Part shown: piece by piece, positions 7,515 through 15,301 of the stretch
Position numbering within the stretch: the first letter of the stretch is position 1
Layout of the letters: each line of letters starts with the position of its first letter
Origin: Chryseolinea sp.
GTDB lineage: Bacteria > Bacteroidota > Bacteroidia > Cytophagales > Cyclobacteriaceae
DNA: 39,924 bases
NCBI GenBank assembly: GCA_025923195.1
Contig: JAICGJ010000032.1
Coordinates: forward strand, 1-39,924
Reading direction: 5' to 3'
Made by a program: the position numbers and the translations under genes
Notes under the pieces: model-generated
The model's input: the letters and a program-made list of their open reading frames with translations, nothing else
The model's database searches: none
What the model was told of the DNA's origin: nothing

Positions 7515-8666
7515 CTAACGGGTTACTTTACGAATTGCACTGTTGTTTGTATCAGCAATATAGAGGTTATCCAGGTTATCCAACGCAACGCCTAGGGGGT
7601 TAGAAAGTTTGGCGTCTATTGCCAACCCTCCGTCACCTTCAAATCCCGCAGTGCCGTTTCCTGCCACGGTGTATATCTTCCCCGTGGCGGCATGAATCAT
7701 TCTGATTACATTGTTGGCTGCGTCTGCAACGTAAAGGTTATCTTCACTATCAACAGCGAGGCCCCTAAGTGTAAGAAAGGTTGCTTCAAGGGCCGGGCCT
7801 TCATCACCGGAATAGCCCTGTGCTCCTGTACCTGCAATCGTTGTGATAATGCCATTTGAAATTCTTCTGATTACATTATTCCCGCTGTCTGAAATGTAGA
7901 TGCTTCCATCGCTATCGATGGCCAGACCTTCGGGACTGTTTAATGCAGCAGTTGATGAAGGCCCGTTGTCACCGGAGTATCCCGGGTTGTTTGGGCCGAG
8001 CCCTGCTACGGTGGTGATCTTCCCGGTTGACTTCGAAATCATCCGGACAGCATTGTTCTGGGTGTCTGAAATGTAGATGTTGCCAGAGGCGTCAAATGCT
8101 ACCCCATGTGGATTCCACATTTGTGATTGAGCAGAAAGTCCGCCGTCGCCCGTGTAGCCAGACAAACCAGGGCCTTTACCTGCAACGGTTGTAATATTGC
8201 CAGAGGCTGCCAATATTTGACGGACCGCATTATTGGCCGCATCTGCAACTATTACATTGCCATCATCATCAACGCTTGCTGCATGTGGAACATTCAAATG
8301 GGCGAAAATAGCACTTCCACCATCACCGGCATAGGGAGTATTGTTAATCTGGTTGAAACCAATAAAAGTACCTGCGATTGTAGTAATGTTGCCGCCACTA
8401 ACCTTTCTCACAACGTTGGCTGCACCGTCGGTTAAGTATACGTTTCCAGAGTTGTCGACCGCGACTCCGGTAACCCAGCCAATTTTAGCAGAAATAGCCG
8501 GGCCGTTATCGCCTTCAAAGCCAAACTTTGTTGGACCCATTCCGGCGATGGTTTCAATATTACCTGATGTTAATTGAATATCCCCCGGCCCGTCGTCGGA
8601 GTCGCAGGCAGCCACCAGGAGCAGTATTACAAGAGAAAAAGTCTTAGATAAGGCAGTAGATCTCAT
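7515..8666 (-). CDS. NHL-repeat beta-propeller lipoprotein
   Basis: About 383 residues from ATG 8666 (ATG 8684 is an alternative six codons upstream). The N-terminus is a lipoprotein signal, LLLVAAC with Cys21, followed by acidic DSDDG. The rest is six NHL-type blades of ~55 residues, each with the pattern GNITTVAG...GYSGDGGPA...LNSPEGLAVDS-G-NIYISDTNNNAIRKI in shortened variants such as TTIAGTG, GYSGD and NVIRRIS. These form a closed propeller, probably for extracellular protein or polysaccharide binding; no enzymatic residues are evident. An in-frame ATG at 8804 was rejected because that extension has no signal peptide at its start and runs through a terminator hairpin. Similar proteins are frequent in soil Bacteroidota; the specific ligand is unknown. 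Confidence 0.85.
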   Translation of the reverse strand: MRSTALSKTFSLVILLLVAACDSDDGPGDIQLTSGNIETIAGMGPTKFGFEGDNGPAISAKIGWVTGVAVDNSGNVYLTDGAANVVRKVSGGNITTIAGTFIGFNQINNTPYAGDGGSAIFAHLNVPHAASVDDDGNVIVADAANNAVRQILAASGNITTVAGKGPGLSGYTGDGGLSAQSQMWNPHGVAFDASGNIYISDTQNNAVRMISKSTGKITTVAGLGPNNPGYSGDNGPSSTAALNSPEGLAIDSDGSIYISDSGNNVIRRISNGIITTIAGTGAQGYSGDEGPALEATFLTLRGLAVDSEDNLYVADAANNVIRMIHAATGKIYTVAGNGTAGFEGDGGLAIDAKLSNPLGVALDNLDNLYIADTNNSAIRKVTR

Positions 8667-8770
8667 AGGTTGTATTTTATCCATTTGACCCATAACGCGT
8701 AGACTATAAAAAGATACAGATAAACAGATTTTTTTGTCGATCATTTCCGAACTTGGGTCATGTGACTTGA

Positions 8771-8813
8771 ACATAAAAATACCGCAGGAAAAATTAGATT
8801 TCACCGCGGTATT
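8771..8813 (-). terminator. Terminator-like hairpin downstream of the baeRF gene
   Basis: On the minus strand AATACCGC (8813-8806), a ~20-nt loop, GCGGTATT (8785-8778) and then TTTAT. The perfect 8-bp stem is followed by a short T-run, 37 bp after the stop at 8850. The loop is longer than usual. Confidence 0.5.
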
Positions 8814-8849
8814 ATCAGTTTACATGCGACAAGCATGCAATGCTTACTG

Positions 8850-10292
8850 TCAGTAACGCATTACAGCAGCGATGATACTTGCAATGGGCATTTCATTTTT
8901 TTCCAAGATAAAGACATCACCGCCATTCATGATAGTTTTGAGAATGGCTTTGTCAAGCAGACTATCATCATTCATTTTATAATCTTTATGAATGACGAGT
9001 GTATTCTCCTGCTCATCAAATTTTCCCCAGATTTGCGCATCTTTCTGGACGAACAAGTAGGATACACGCGAGTAGTACGCAGCTGGAATTATCTCTTCGG
9101 GTATTGACGATGTCAAAGCTGTCGAAGATTGATTCCCAAATGATTCTTTAGCCTTGTTAACTCGTTCCTGGAAATAGGGTTCCATTAACTCGCGGGCTTG
9201 TTTAAATAATTGCTGGCTATCAACATGCTCGACATTTCCGGTCAAATATCTATCCCAAACGTTGTTGTAATGCGTGACCTTCTTATATAACGGTAACAAG
9301 TACTCCACTCCAGCCAGCAGGAGTGGCACGTGTTCGTTGTTCAGAAGTTCTTTCCACAACGTTTCGTCTACTTCTTCTAAATAGATCGAAATATTTTCCT
9401 TTTCATCCGGTTTACCTGCGCCTATGCCATGATAATTAGCGCCCTCACCTGCACCACTACTGCCAGTTCGGAAGAGCTTGTGATCATCTTTTTCCTCAAA
9501 GTGTACAACATCGTCCACACCATTGGGTAGTTCTTTGACCTCAACTTGTTCCATACCAAAATTGTGGGCTCGGAATAGTTTTGCCTGTTTCTTACTGATA
9601 ATCAGGAGAAAGAAATATTCCCTGCTTGAAATAAAAGGGACAAGGGGGCTTAAATAAAATGATGAGTTAATAAGTGTCTTTTCTGCGGATCTTGATGGAA
9701 GCTTTATATATCTGAAAAAGCCGTCTGATACAAATACGGCCAAACTCTCGGAAAGTTCATACCAGAATTTATCGTTGTGCAATAGCTCATAAGCCGGTTT
9801 CAGAATTCGTTCAATCCCTTTAACGTCGATTTGCCTGGATTTCAGGCCGCTTTCTATGTGCTGCAATGCATTCTTAAATGAAATGGCGTCCATTTGTTCA
9901 TTGACTTCAACACCAGAGCGATGCGTTGGTATATAGATGGAAACGCAACATTCTGAAGTATAATTTGCCAATTCCTGAAATGTTTCTTTTGACAAAAACG
10001 CCGGAAGTTCGTGAGAAATGTTTTTTGCGGATGTATCATTGAATGTTTCAACAGCACTTTTATGGTTTTCGGTAACTTTTCGCTGAACACCCTTGTCGGC
10101 ATTCCGGTTGGGATGGCGTACTTTCACATTGGCAGCTAATTCATCGATATCTGGTTGATGTGTGTACTTATCCTCAATTTCCAGCTGCTGGTCAATTCTG
10201 CTCGAATTGGTGGTTGTTACTCCTTTTCTTGCTTTTGTCCGCGAAGGCTTGCCTTTTGGCGGATAGTAGTTTCCTTCTTTGTCCTTTCCCAT
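8850..10292 (-). CDS. baeRF-type protein (bacterial archaeo-eukaryotic release-factor-fold family)
   Basis: 480 residues from ATG 10292. The N-terminus MGKDKEGNYYPPKGKPS resembles the opening of related Bacteroidota proteins as I recall them, then ~90 basic, low-complexity residues follow. The body starts near residue 105 (FLSKETFQELANY, CVSIYIPTHRSG). It contains a central baeRF domain (SREYFFLLIISKKQAKLFRAH) and a C-terminal release-factor/L7Ae-like part (HVPLLLAGVEYLLPLYKKV ... IWGKFDE ... GGDVFILEKNEMP). Such proteins share the eRF1 domain 2/3 fold and are predicted to act at stalled ribosomes or in stress, but few have been tested. I see no GGQ motif. An open frame continues upstream to 10571, but that part has no family resemblance and competes with another possible frame. 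The gene stands alone, with a large gene-poor stretch upstream. Confidence 0.78.
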   Translation of the reverse strand: MGKDKEGNYYPPKGKPSRTKARKGVTTTNSSRIDQQLEIEDKYTHQPDIDELAANVKVRHPNRNADKGVQRKVTENHKSAVETFNDTSAKNISHELPAFLSKETFQELANYTSECCVSIYIPTHRSGVEVNEQMDAISFKNALQHIESGLKSRQIDVKGIERILKPAYELLHNDKFWYELSESLAVFVSDGFFRYIKLPSRSAEKTLINSSFYLSPLVPFISSREYFFLLIISKKQAKLFRAHNFGMEQVEVKELPNGVDDVVHFEEKDDHKLFRTGSSGAGEGANYHGIGAGKPDEKENISIYLEEVDETLWKELLNNEHVPLLLAGVEYLLPLYKKVTHYNNVWDRYLTGNVEHVDSQQLFKQARELMEPYFQERVNKAKESFGNQSSTALTSSIPEEIIPAAYYSRVSYLFVQKDAQIWGKFDEQENTLVIHKDYKMNDDSLLDKAILKTIMNGGDVFILEKNEMPIASIIAAVMRY

Positions 10293-10356
10293 AACACTAA
10301 TATTTTTTAAAGGAGAGGACAATTTATGTACCAGCATCACTAGCCTGTCATTTTTT

Positions 10357-10789
10357 TTAAAATATCTTGATAAATGAACGGGGGTGAGCGAACCACGTGA
10401 TTTCTTCTTTTGATAAGGGCAGGGTCCACGGCTTTCGCGCCAGGTAACGCCAGCAGGCACTCCGTTGCATTTCTTCATTTTCAGGGAATACTTCATCAGA
10501 GTTAATGTGTATTTACGCCACGGGATGGTGGAGAATAATCGAAGCACCGAATTCCTAGTGTATTTGTACAATTCGTCCTTTCAGCCACACTGGATAATGC
10601 AATCTCTACTTTGATTAGAAAAAACAGCTGGAGGTGAATTTGTGTAGGTGTTTGCATTAGTTGGTTTATTTCGGGCTGACTGAAACTCACAATAATTTCC
10701 GTTGGAAAAAACGAATCCATAATTTCATAGTGATCGTGTATCGCAAGGATTGATACAAAAGGATCTAGATTTATTTTTAAATCCAACAT
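10357..10789 (-). pseudogene. Possible frameshifted small gene, unrecognised
   Basis: From ATG 10789 a 95-codon frame opens as MLDLKINLDPFVSILAIHD and stays protein-like (PTEIIVSFSQPEINQ, RCFDYSPPSRGVN) before a stop near 10502. Shifting frame by one base there continues as HINSDEVFPENEE and CWRYLARKPW to a stop at 10357. The two halves join naturally at VN/HINSDE, suggesting one ~144-residue protein broken by a single indel. Alternatively both are chance frames. No family is recognised; a PilZ-like resemblance was considered but is too weak. A real frameshift, a sequencing error and non-coding DNA cannot be separated here. Confidence 0.25.
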
Positions 10790-10876
10790 CTATTTCCGGT
10801 AGGTAAAACGATTATCGCATTCATTTCAAAACTTGTTGAAACCATGCATCACAAATACTTAATGCGCCAAGATCCA

Positions 10877-11031
10877 AGGTGGCTCCTACGGAGCCTCCTG
10901 TTTTATAGAAATTGGCTAGGGCGCGTCCGGGCTCCGCAGGAGCCTCCTAGATTTTGAAAGCCAACACGGCTATTTCCATTTGAAGAAATTTTCATCCATT
11001 CATTTCTCAAGTTTGTGGGGATCGTGTTAGC
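10877..11031. repeat. Hairpin dimer module, copy A
   Basis: Two palindromes, GGCTCC-TAC-GGAGCC (10881-10895) and GGCTCC-GCA-GGAGCC (10930-10944), lie 49 bp apart. The first is widened by AGG/CCT arms. Each is followed by TCCT. The module continues through CCAACACGGCTATTTCC, TCCATTCAT and GATCGTGTTAGC, all matched in copy B about 366 bp downstream. Confidence 0.75.
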
Positions 11032-11110
11032 GGATGGTTGGACAAATAGGAAGAGACGCACTGTTTAGTCAGTCCCCTAGGTGACTCGTTTAGCCGTCCT
11101 ATAAACAGGT

Positions 11111-11125
11111 GGGTCCTACGGAGCC
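11111..11125. repeat. Solitary degenerate hairpin unit
   Basis: GGGTCC-TAC-GGAGCC has the same loop as unit 1 of copy A but one broken pair in the stem. It lies between copies A and B and has no partner. Confidence 0.6.
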
Positions 11126-11244
11126 AGATTAGTCAGATAGACTTTTGGTCGAATCGCACAACAGTGCCACTGTGTAATAGGAGTCGAATCTGTAAAAAAG
11201 GAATTTAGATCGGGTCTCGCTCAAATTTAATTTCGCACGCATGC

Positions 11245-11401
11245 CTGGCTCCACAGGAGCCCCATGTTTGTAGAAATGACTCGCATAATCCGGGGCTTCG
11301 TAGGAGCCTCCTAGAATTTCTCAGAACCAACACAACTATTTTCGTTTTGATAAATTTCATTCCATTCATGACAAATTTGTTGGTGATCGTCTATGTTTAG
11401 C
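11245..11401. repeat. Hairpin dimer module, copy B
   Basis: Palindromes GGCTCC-ACA-GGAGCC (11247-11261) and GGCTTC-GTA-GGAGCC (11294-11308) lie 47 bp apart. They are followed by CCTAGAATTT, CCAACACAACTATTTTC, TCCATTCATGA and GATCGTCTATGTTTAGC. The order and spacing equal copy A, with about a quarter of bases changed. The loop bases differ between all units while the stems are kept. Confidence 0.75.
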
Positions 11402-11414
11402 CGGCTGACTATAT

Positions 11415-11429
11415 CGTGCCTGATGGCAC
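11415..11429. repeat. Short hairpin of a second sequence type
   Basis: GTGCC-TGAT-GGCAC, preceded by C and followed by TTCGTG. The stem sequence differs from the GGCTCC units, but the size and 4-nt loop match the next hairpin at 11468. Confidence 0.5.
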
Positions 11430-11467
11430 TTCGTGAAAATAGATGTTCATCTTTCTACCAGTATGGC

Positions 11468-11481
11468 GTCCCTGACGGGAC
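11468..11481. repeat. Short hairpin GTCCC-TGAC-GGGAC
   Basis: A perfect 5-bp stem with loop TGAC, in the context GGC-[hairpin]-TTGAATAGG. GTCCC/GGGAC hairpins of this kind are, as far as I recall, frequent dispersed intergenic elements in Cytophagales genomes. Confidence 0.5.
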
Positions 11482-11632
11482 TTGAATAGGATAAAAAAAT
11501 AAACTTACGGTATGGAAATAGGTTAAACCAAAACTTTCTTTAAAAAAATAAGGTCTGTTTCAGAAAACACAAAAGATTTCCTTAATGAATGAAACAAAAA
11601 ATTTCAAAACAGTAGTACGAATAACGTTAGGA

Positions 11633-12556
11633 TCACAACGCCTTTTGTATGAAACCAATCGTCTCCATCATCCACGCGATGCCAACGTGAACAATCACGC
11701 CACCCCAAACACTCTTCGTTTCATAGGCAATTACACCTAGAAGATAGCCTCCAAATATTGAGCTGATCGCCTCGCCGAGAGGCTTCCCCGTGTGTAGGAA
11801 ACAATAGATTACCACCATCGATAGCACTGCACGCCTTCCAAGAAATTGCATCATTCCAATGACCATAAAACCTCTAAACAGGAATTCAACAGTAATAAAA
11901 TCAAACCCGTATGCAAATTCATATATCGCTACAGTCAGCCACTCCGGAATATTTAGCAAAGTATGAGCTTCCGATATCCTGTACATCGGGTATTGCTTTA
12001 TGAAGCTGGGAAGAAAAGAAGCTGCTACCAGGATCGGCAACATAATTAATAGCATTTGAAAATATGGGCTCGCATCAAAGCGCTTGGGGAATAAGCCATA
12101 GTAGTGCTTTTCCTTTCGGTCGTAATGATTATATATGATCCCCAGAGGGAGTAATATCGTCAATGCCCCAACTAAATTCACAATAACTTTGTAAGCCCAT
12201 AACTGCATAGCTGGATCAAACGTGACGCTGACCCAATCGCGAAGATACGGTGCGCTGCTATCCAGGCTTAATGCGCTCAAACCTGCTAGACTCTTGATCC
12301 AAAACGTTTTGTTTCTGAAGACATTTTTGCCGACGTCGGAAATGAATAACAGGACTACATAGTAAGGGACAGCATAAAACAAAAAGTAAACAACGAACTT
12401 AAAAATACCCTGTTGCCTCTTCAGGATTACGTCGTCAAAATCAAATGAGTAATTGACGCAAAGGACGCATGCGATCAAAGCGAATACGAGGGCGTACTGT
12501 ATGGCGTTGAAATCTGCATACACATGCCCAACAAGATACTTCCAAATTTTCTTCAT
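11633..12556 (-). CDS. CPBP-family intramembrane metalloprotease
   Basis: 307 residues with about eight hydrophobic segments. The C-terminal third is the CPBP (CAAX protease/bacteriocin-processing) domain. Motif 1 is reduced to a single glutamate, VEFLFRG (Glu224, Arg228), where many members have EExxxR. Motif 2 is FLH (His255), and motif 3 is a late His (~290) in GGVIVHVGIAW. These are the expected metal and catalytic residues for an intramembrane protease, although activity is unproven in most members. Its ATG directly follows the maf stop (TAAATG), so translation is probably coupled. The substrate is unknown. Family members act in prenyl-protein processing, bacteriocin self-immunity or signalling; nothing here selects one. 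Confidence 0.83.
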   Translation of the reverse strand: MKKIWKYLVGHVYADFNAIQYALVFALIACVLCVNYSFDFDDVILKRQQGIFKFVVYFLFYAVPYYVVLLFISDVGKNVFRNKTFWIKSLAGLSALSLDSSAPYLRDWVSVTFDPAMQLWAYKVIVNLVGALTILLPLGIIYNHYDRKEKHYYGLFPKRFDASPYFQMLLIMLPILVAASFLPSFIKQYPMYRISEAHTLLNIPEWLTVAIYEFAYGFDFITVEFLFRGFMVIGMMQFLGRRAVLSMVVIYCFLHTGKPLGEAISSIFGGYLLGVIAYETKSVWGGVIVHVGIAWMMETIGFIQKAL

Positions 12557-13123
12557 TTACCAACGGATGAGATGTTGATAAACTTTGTGAATGGGCAGTC
12601 CCATGACATTAAAATAGGACCCGACAATTCGTTCAATCGCTACCATACCAATCCAATCCTGGGCGCCGTAAGCTCCAGCTTTGTCGTACGGTTTGTACCC
12701 ATCAACATAAAATTCTATTTCCTCTTGAGAGAGAGATTTGAAAGTGACCTCGGTAAGATCTTCGAAGCTGATCTCCTTTTCTTTTGAGAGGATGCAAACC
12801 CCAGTAATTACCTTGTGGGTATTTCCTGAAAGACTCGTTAACATTGCGATGGCTTGCGAGCGGTCTGCTGGTTTGTTCAGTATTTTATCGTTCAAAAGCA
12901 CTACCGTGTCTGCTGTCAATACAATTTCATCATGCATTGTAAGTCTAAAAAATTCGGCTTTTTTTTCCGCTACATACCTGGCCACCTGATCGGTTGGCAG
13001 GTCATCAGGAAATGATTCATCTATGTCTGGTTTTTCTACCGTGAAAATGAAGCCAGCCTCCTTCATGAGGTATTGCCGACGTGGCGAACTTGAAGCGACA
13101 ATTAAAGGTCTCTTTAGAGCCAT
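12557..13123 (-). CDS. maf: Maf-family nucleotide pyrophosphatase
   Basis: 188 residues of the Maf/HAM1-like fold, a cytoplasmic pyrophosphatase that hydrolyses (modified) nucleoside triphosphates, often dTTP/UTP, and is linked to septum control. The N-terminus LIVASSSPRRQYLM holds the SSSPRR phosphate-binding motif (11-16). The catalytic Asp is in LTADTVV (~72). NKP (~83-85) and AYGAQDWIG with later GSYFNVMGLP are further signature pieces. The length is normal. It begins the small operon with the CPBP protease. The residues after DKAG-AYGAQ suggest the YhdE-like (dTTPase/UTPase) subgroup, but this is not decisive. Confidence 0.93.
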   Translation of the reverse strand: MALKRPLIVASSSPRRQYLMKEAGFIFTVEKPDIDESFPDDLPTDQVARYVAEKKAEFFRLTMHDEIVLTADTVVLLNDKILNKPADRSQAIAMLTSLSGNTHKVITGVCILSKEKEISFEDLTEVTFKSLSQEEIEFYVDGYKPYDKAGAYGAQDWIGMVAIERIVGSYFNVMGLPIHKVYQHLIRW

Positions 13124-13279
13124 ATTAAAAAAGAAGTGTGAAGAAATTCTGACTGGTCAAGAAAAAAACCGCTGATAACTTTTGGAGTAAAAATAATCGG
13201 ATTTCCTCGGCATAATAATCCACGGTGACAAATTCTTTTCACTTCATCGATGATACAGAATTCGGCCCTCAGAGATTCT

Positions 13280-15301
13280 CTATTTCACGACAATTTTTGA
13301 GGAGAATACTTTCGTACTGGTCTGCAGACGCAAAATGTACAAGCCAGGTGACGCGGGCCCGAGATGTATTCTTTGCATTTCACCCTGGTCATGAGTCGAA
13401 AATGAGATTCGTTGGCCTGTAACGGAAACGATATCGATGACTTGAAAACTGGCGGGAACAAAAAACTCACCTTCGTTTGGATTGGGAAAAATTTGCGATT
13501 GCAGATTTTCATTAGGAATACCTGTGACGATATCGCCGCCACCGAATACCGGGCGTATCATAACACTTCCAAATATATCTGTGCTTTGTTCCCAGGTGCC
13601 GTTAGTATTGACAAACAACTTGGTGCCTGAATCATTATTGGTATCTAATCCTACTTTGAAGGTTCCGCCGACTGGGGCCTTCCAACCGATATAAAATTTA
13701 CCTTCAATGAGGAACTGTTCGCCAAATCGGATCTTGGCGAATTTATTAAGACCCATTTTACGGATAGTATAACTGGGTAATGTGTATACGGCGGTTCCCG
13801 GCAGTCCGTTCAAGTCGTCGTACACCGTGAAGTCTATCGTAAGATTGCCCGGTACACCATAGTCGGGATAGTAGATGTCGAAACCAACCAGGGTATCTGG
13901 TTCCGTTGTTAGCATTTCAAACTGACAGGCTGCACGGTTTCCAAATGCAGTAAGTCCTACAGTGTATTCGGCAAAACCATCATCATATGCATAATATTTG
14001 CCCAGGAGATAATTTGCGCGTAGCGTATCGTTGCTTCTAAAGTCGAGTGGCTGAAGTTTGGCTGGATCATAATCGTTGGCAAACTGGCCTGTCTTCGGAT
14101 TGAAAGTATCGCCGGTGAACAATTGAACTTTCAAGCTTACAGCTACGGAATCGGCATCTACATTAAACTGTGAAGCATCATTTGGATCCGGGACGTGTTC
14201 AAGCGTGACTGTCTTTCTTTCTCTTTGATATATAATCCCCGTCGCTCCATCGATAGGAGAGGTACCGGCGCCTCCTAGCGTATCGACAATATAGGGTATG
14301 GAAGCCATTCCGTCTTTGTAGTTTATGAATGTCCCCTGTGTCGAATAGGACAAGGTAGATGTATCATTCTGTATGTTGAACACATCGAATGAAGGTTGTG
14401 ACACTATTTTATTAACCAGGAAGTGATGGTATGGAATAGACCTGTATCCGCTAAACAGATTTGTTAGGGTTGAGATGATGGTCCGGTCGGGAAGATAACG
14501 GTCTGTTGGGCTCCGGTTCTTGTTCAAATAAACGTAGTCTAAATGCCACGTGTCGTATGGCCCCGAGAGTCGGCCGTAGTTCTTGAACCGGAATTGAAAA
14601 TTCTGGTGGAAGAAACGCTCGCCGTCTACTTTTATCAGCGTGTCATAAAAAACATTATCCTCCAACGTAGGCAAAGTCTGAATGGTTGCGGCGGTTTCCC
14701 AGATACCCTGATCATTTTTAAAATCTACCTGAAGGTAGTCGTTCTCGTCAGGCGGTTCCCCATTTCCTGCCCATTGATAAAAGAAACTCAGGTAGACGCT
14801 GTTGCGATCACCATCCGCAACTTCATCCATCTTAATGGGCTGCGAAGTAAGTGTATCACGAAATCCGTTGGCAAGAATTTGGTCGTCATAGGGATTTTGT
14901 GTCGAGTCTAATCCATTGAAGGTTGCAACGTTGATAGAAGGGGGATTTAAGCCCAATCCATTGTTAATCCAGACACTGTAATTATTTACCCACAGGGAAT
15001 CTAAGGGATAATTAGAAAGTGTGTCGGTAAGCAGATCGACCTGCGTCCACGAAAAGTCGTCCCAGAAAGGCAACGAGCGCGGGGTGAGCTCCTTCGTTCG
15101 GCTGGTGGAATTTTTCGACTTCGGTTTCGAAGCGACGTTGTCGGATTTCTTTGGAAGCGGATATACCCTGAGTTGGGAAAAGGCCGATGTAGCTAGTACT
15201 ACGAACACTAACACCAAACCATAACAACGTCCAAATTTTAGTTCAACGAATTCAGCTCCAAAACGCCTTTTATTGGTATTAGTTTTCGCGAACTTCGTCA
15301 T
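13280..15301 (-). CDS. T9SS-sorted secreted protein of unknown function
   Basis: 673 residues. An N-terminal extension of ~24 residues precedes a signal peptide (YGLVLVFVVLATSAFSQ, cleavage around 43). A large beta-rich region follows with SLPFWDDFSW and WHLDYVYLN pieces, typical of jelly-roll-like extracellular domains in Bacteroidota. The last ~75 residues are a type A sorting domain: the SQIFPNPNEGEFF opening, DIVSVTGQRI, then PGLYILRLQT and a final KIVVK. It should cross the outer membrane by T9SS and be processed or anchored at the surface. The start overlaps the PASTA gene by 23 bp, so the two are probably co-translated. No catalytic motif is apparent. Its operon with ddl and a PASTA protein hints at a cell-envelope role. 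Confidence 0.87.
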   Translation of the reverse strand: MTKFAKTNTNKRRFGAEFVELKFGRCYGLVLVFVVLATSAFSQLRVYPLPKKSDNVASKPKSKNSTSRTKELTPRSLPFWDDFSWTQVDLLTDTLSNYPLDSLWVNNYSVWINNGLGLNPPSINVATFNGLDSTQNPYDDQILANGFRDTLTSQPIKMDEVADGDRNSVYLSFFYQWAGNGEPPDENDYLQVDFKNDQGIWETAATIQTLPTLEDNVFYDTLIKVDGERFFHQNFQFRFKNYGRLSGPYDTWHLDYVYLNKNRSPTDRYLPDRTIISTLTNLFSGYRSIPYHHFLVNKIVSQPSFDVFNIQNDTSTLSYSTQGTFINYKDGMASIPYIVDTLGGAGTSPIDGATGIIYQRERKTVTLEHVPDPNDASQFNVDADSVAVSLKVQLFTGDTFNPKTGQFANDYDPAKLQPLDFRSNDTLRANYLLGKYYAYDDGFAEYTVGLTAFGNRAACQFEMLTTEPDTLVGFDIYYPDYGVPGNLTIDFTVYDDLNGLPGTAVYTLPSYTIRKMGLNKFAKIRFGEQFLIEGKFYIGWKAPVGGTFKVGLDTNNDSGTKLFVNTNGTWEQSTDIFGSVMIRPVFGGGDIVTGIPNENLQSQIFPNPNEGEFFVPASFQVIDIVSVTGQRISFSTHDQGEMQRIHLGPASPGLYILRLQTSTKVFSSKIVVK

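Larger units (their letters stand above)
10293..11632. other. 1.34-kb stretch without an intact gene
   Basis: Between the baeRF start and the CPBP stop I see no convincing intact ORF. It holds a possibly broken ORF (10357-10789), five GGCTCC/GGAGCC-type 15-bp hairpins, a CCTAGG-centred palindrome (11071-11086), two further short hairpins of different sequence (11415-11429 and 11468-11481) and an A/T-rich tail (11485-11632). Stop codons are dense in all frames after 10790. Confidence 0.7.

Noticed and set aside
8667-8804. N-terminal extension of the NHL-repeat protein
   Set aside because: The extension lacks any signal, contains the downstream terminator hairpin of the neighbouring gene, and would hide the clear lipobox start.
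10293-10571. 93-residue N-terminal extension of the baeRF protein
   Set aside because: The translated segment is Cys/Arg/Lys-rich with no family resemblance, and the MGKDKEGNYYPPKG start is a better N-terminus.
10881-11308. CRISPR-like repetition of GGCTCC palindromes
   Set aside because: Units are 15 bp, unevenly spaced (about 47 to 180 bp), diverged, and no cas genes or uniform spacers exist.
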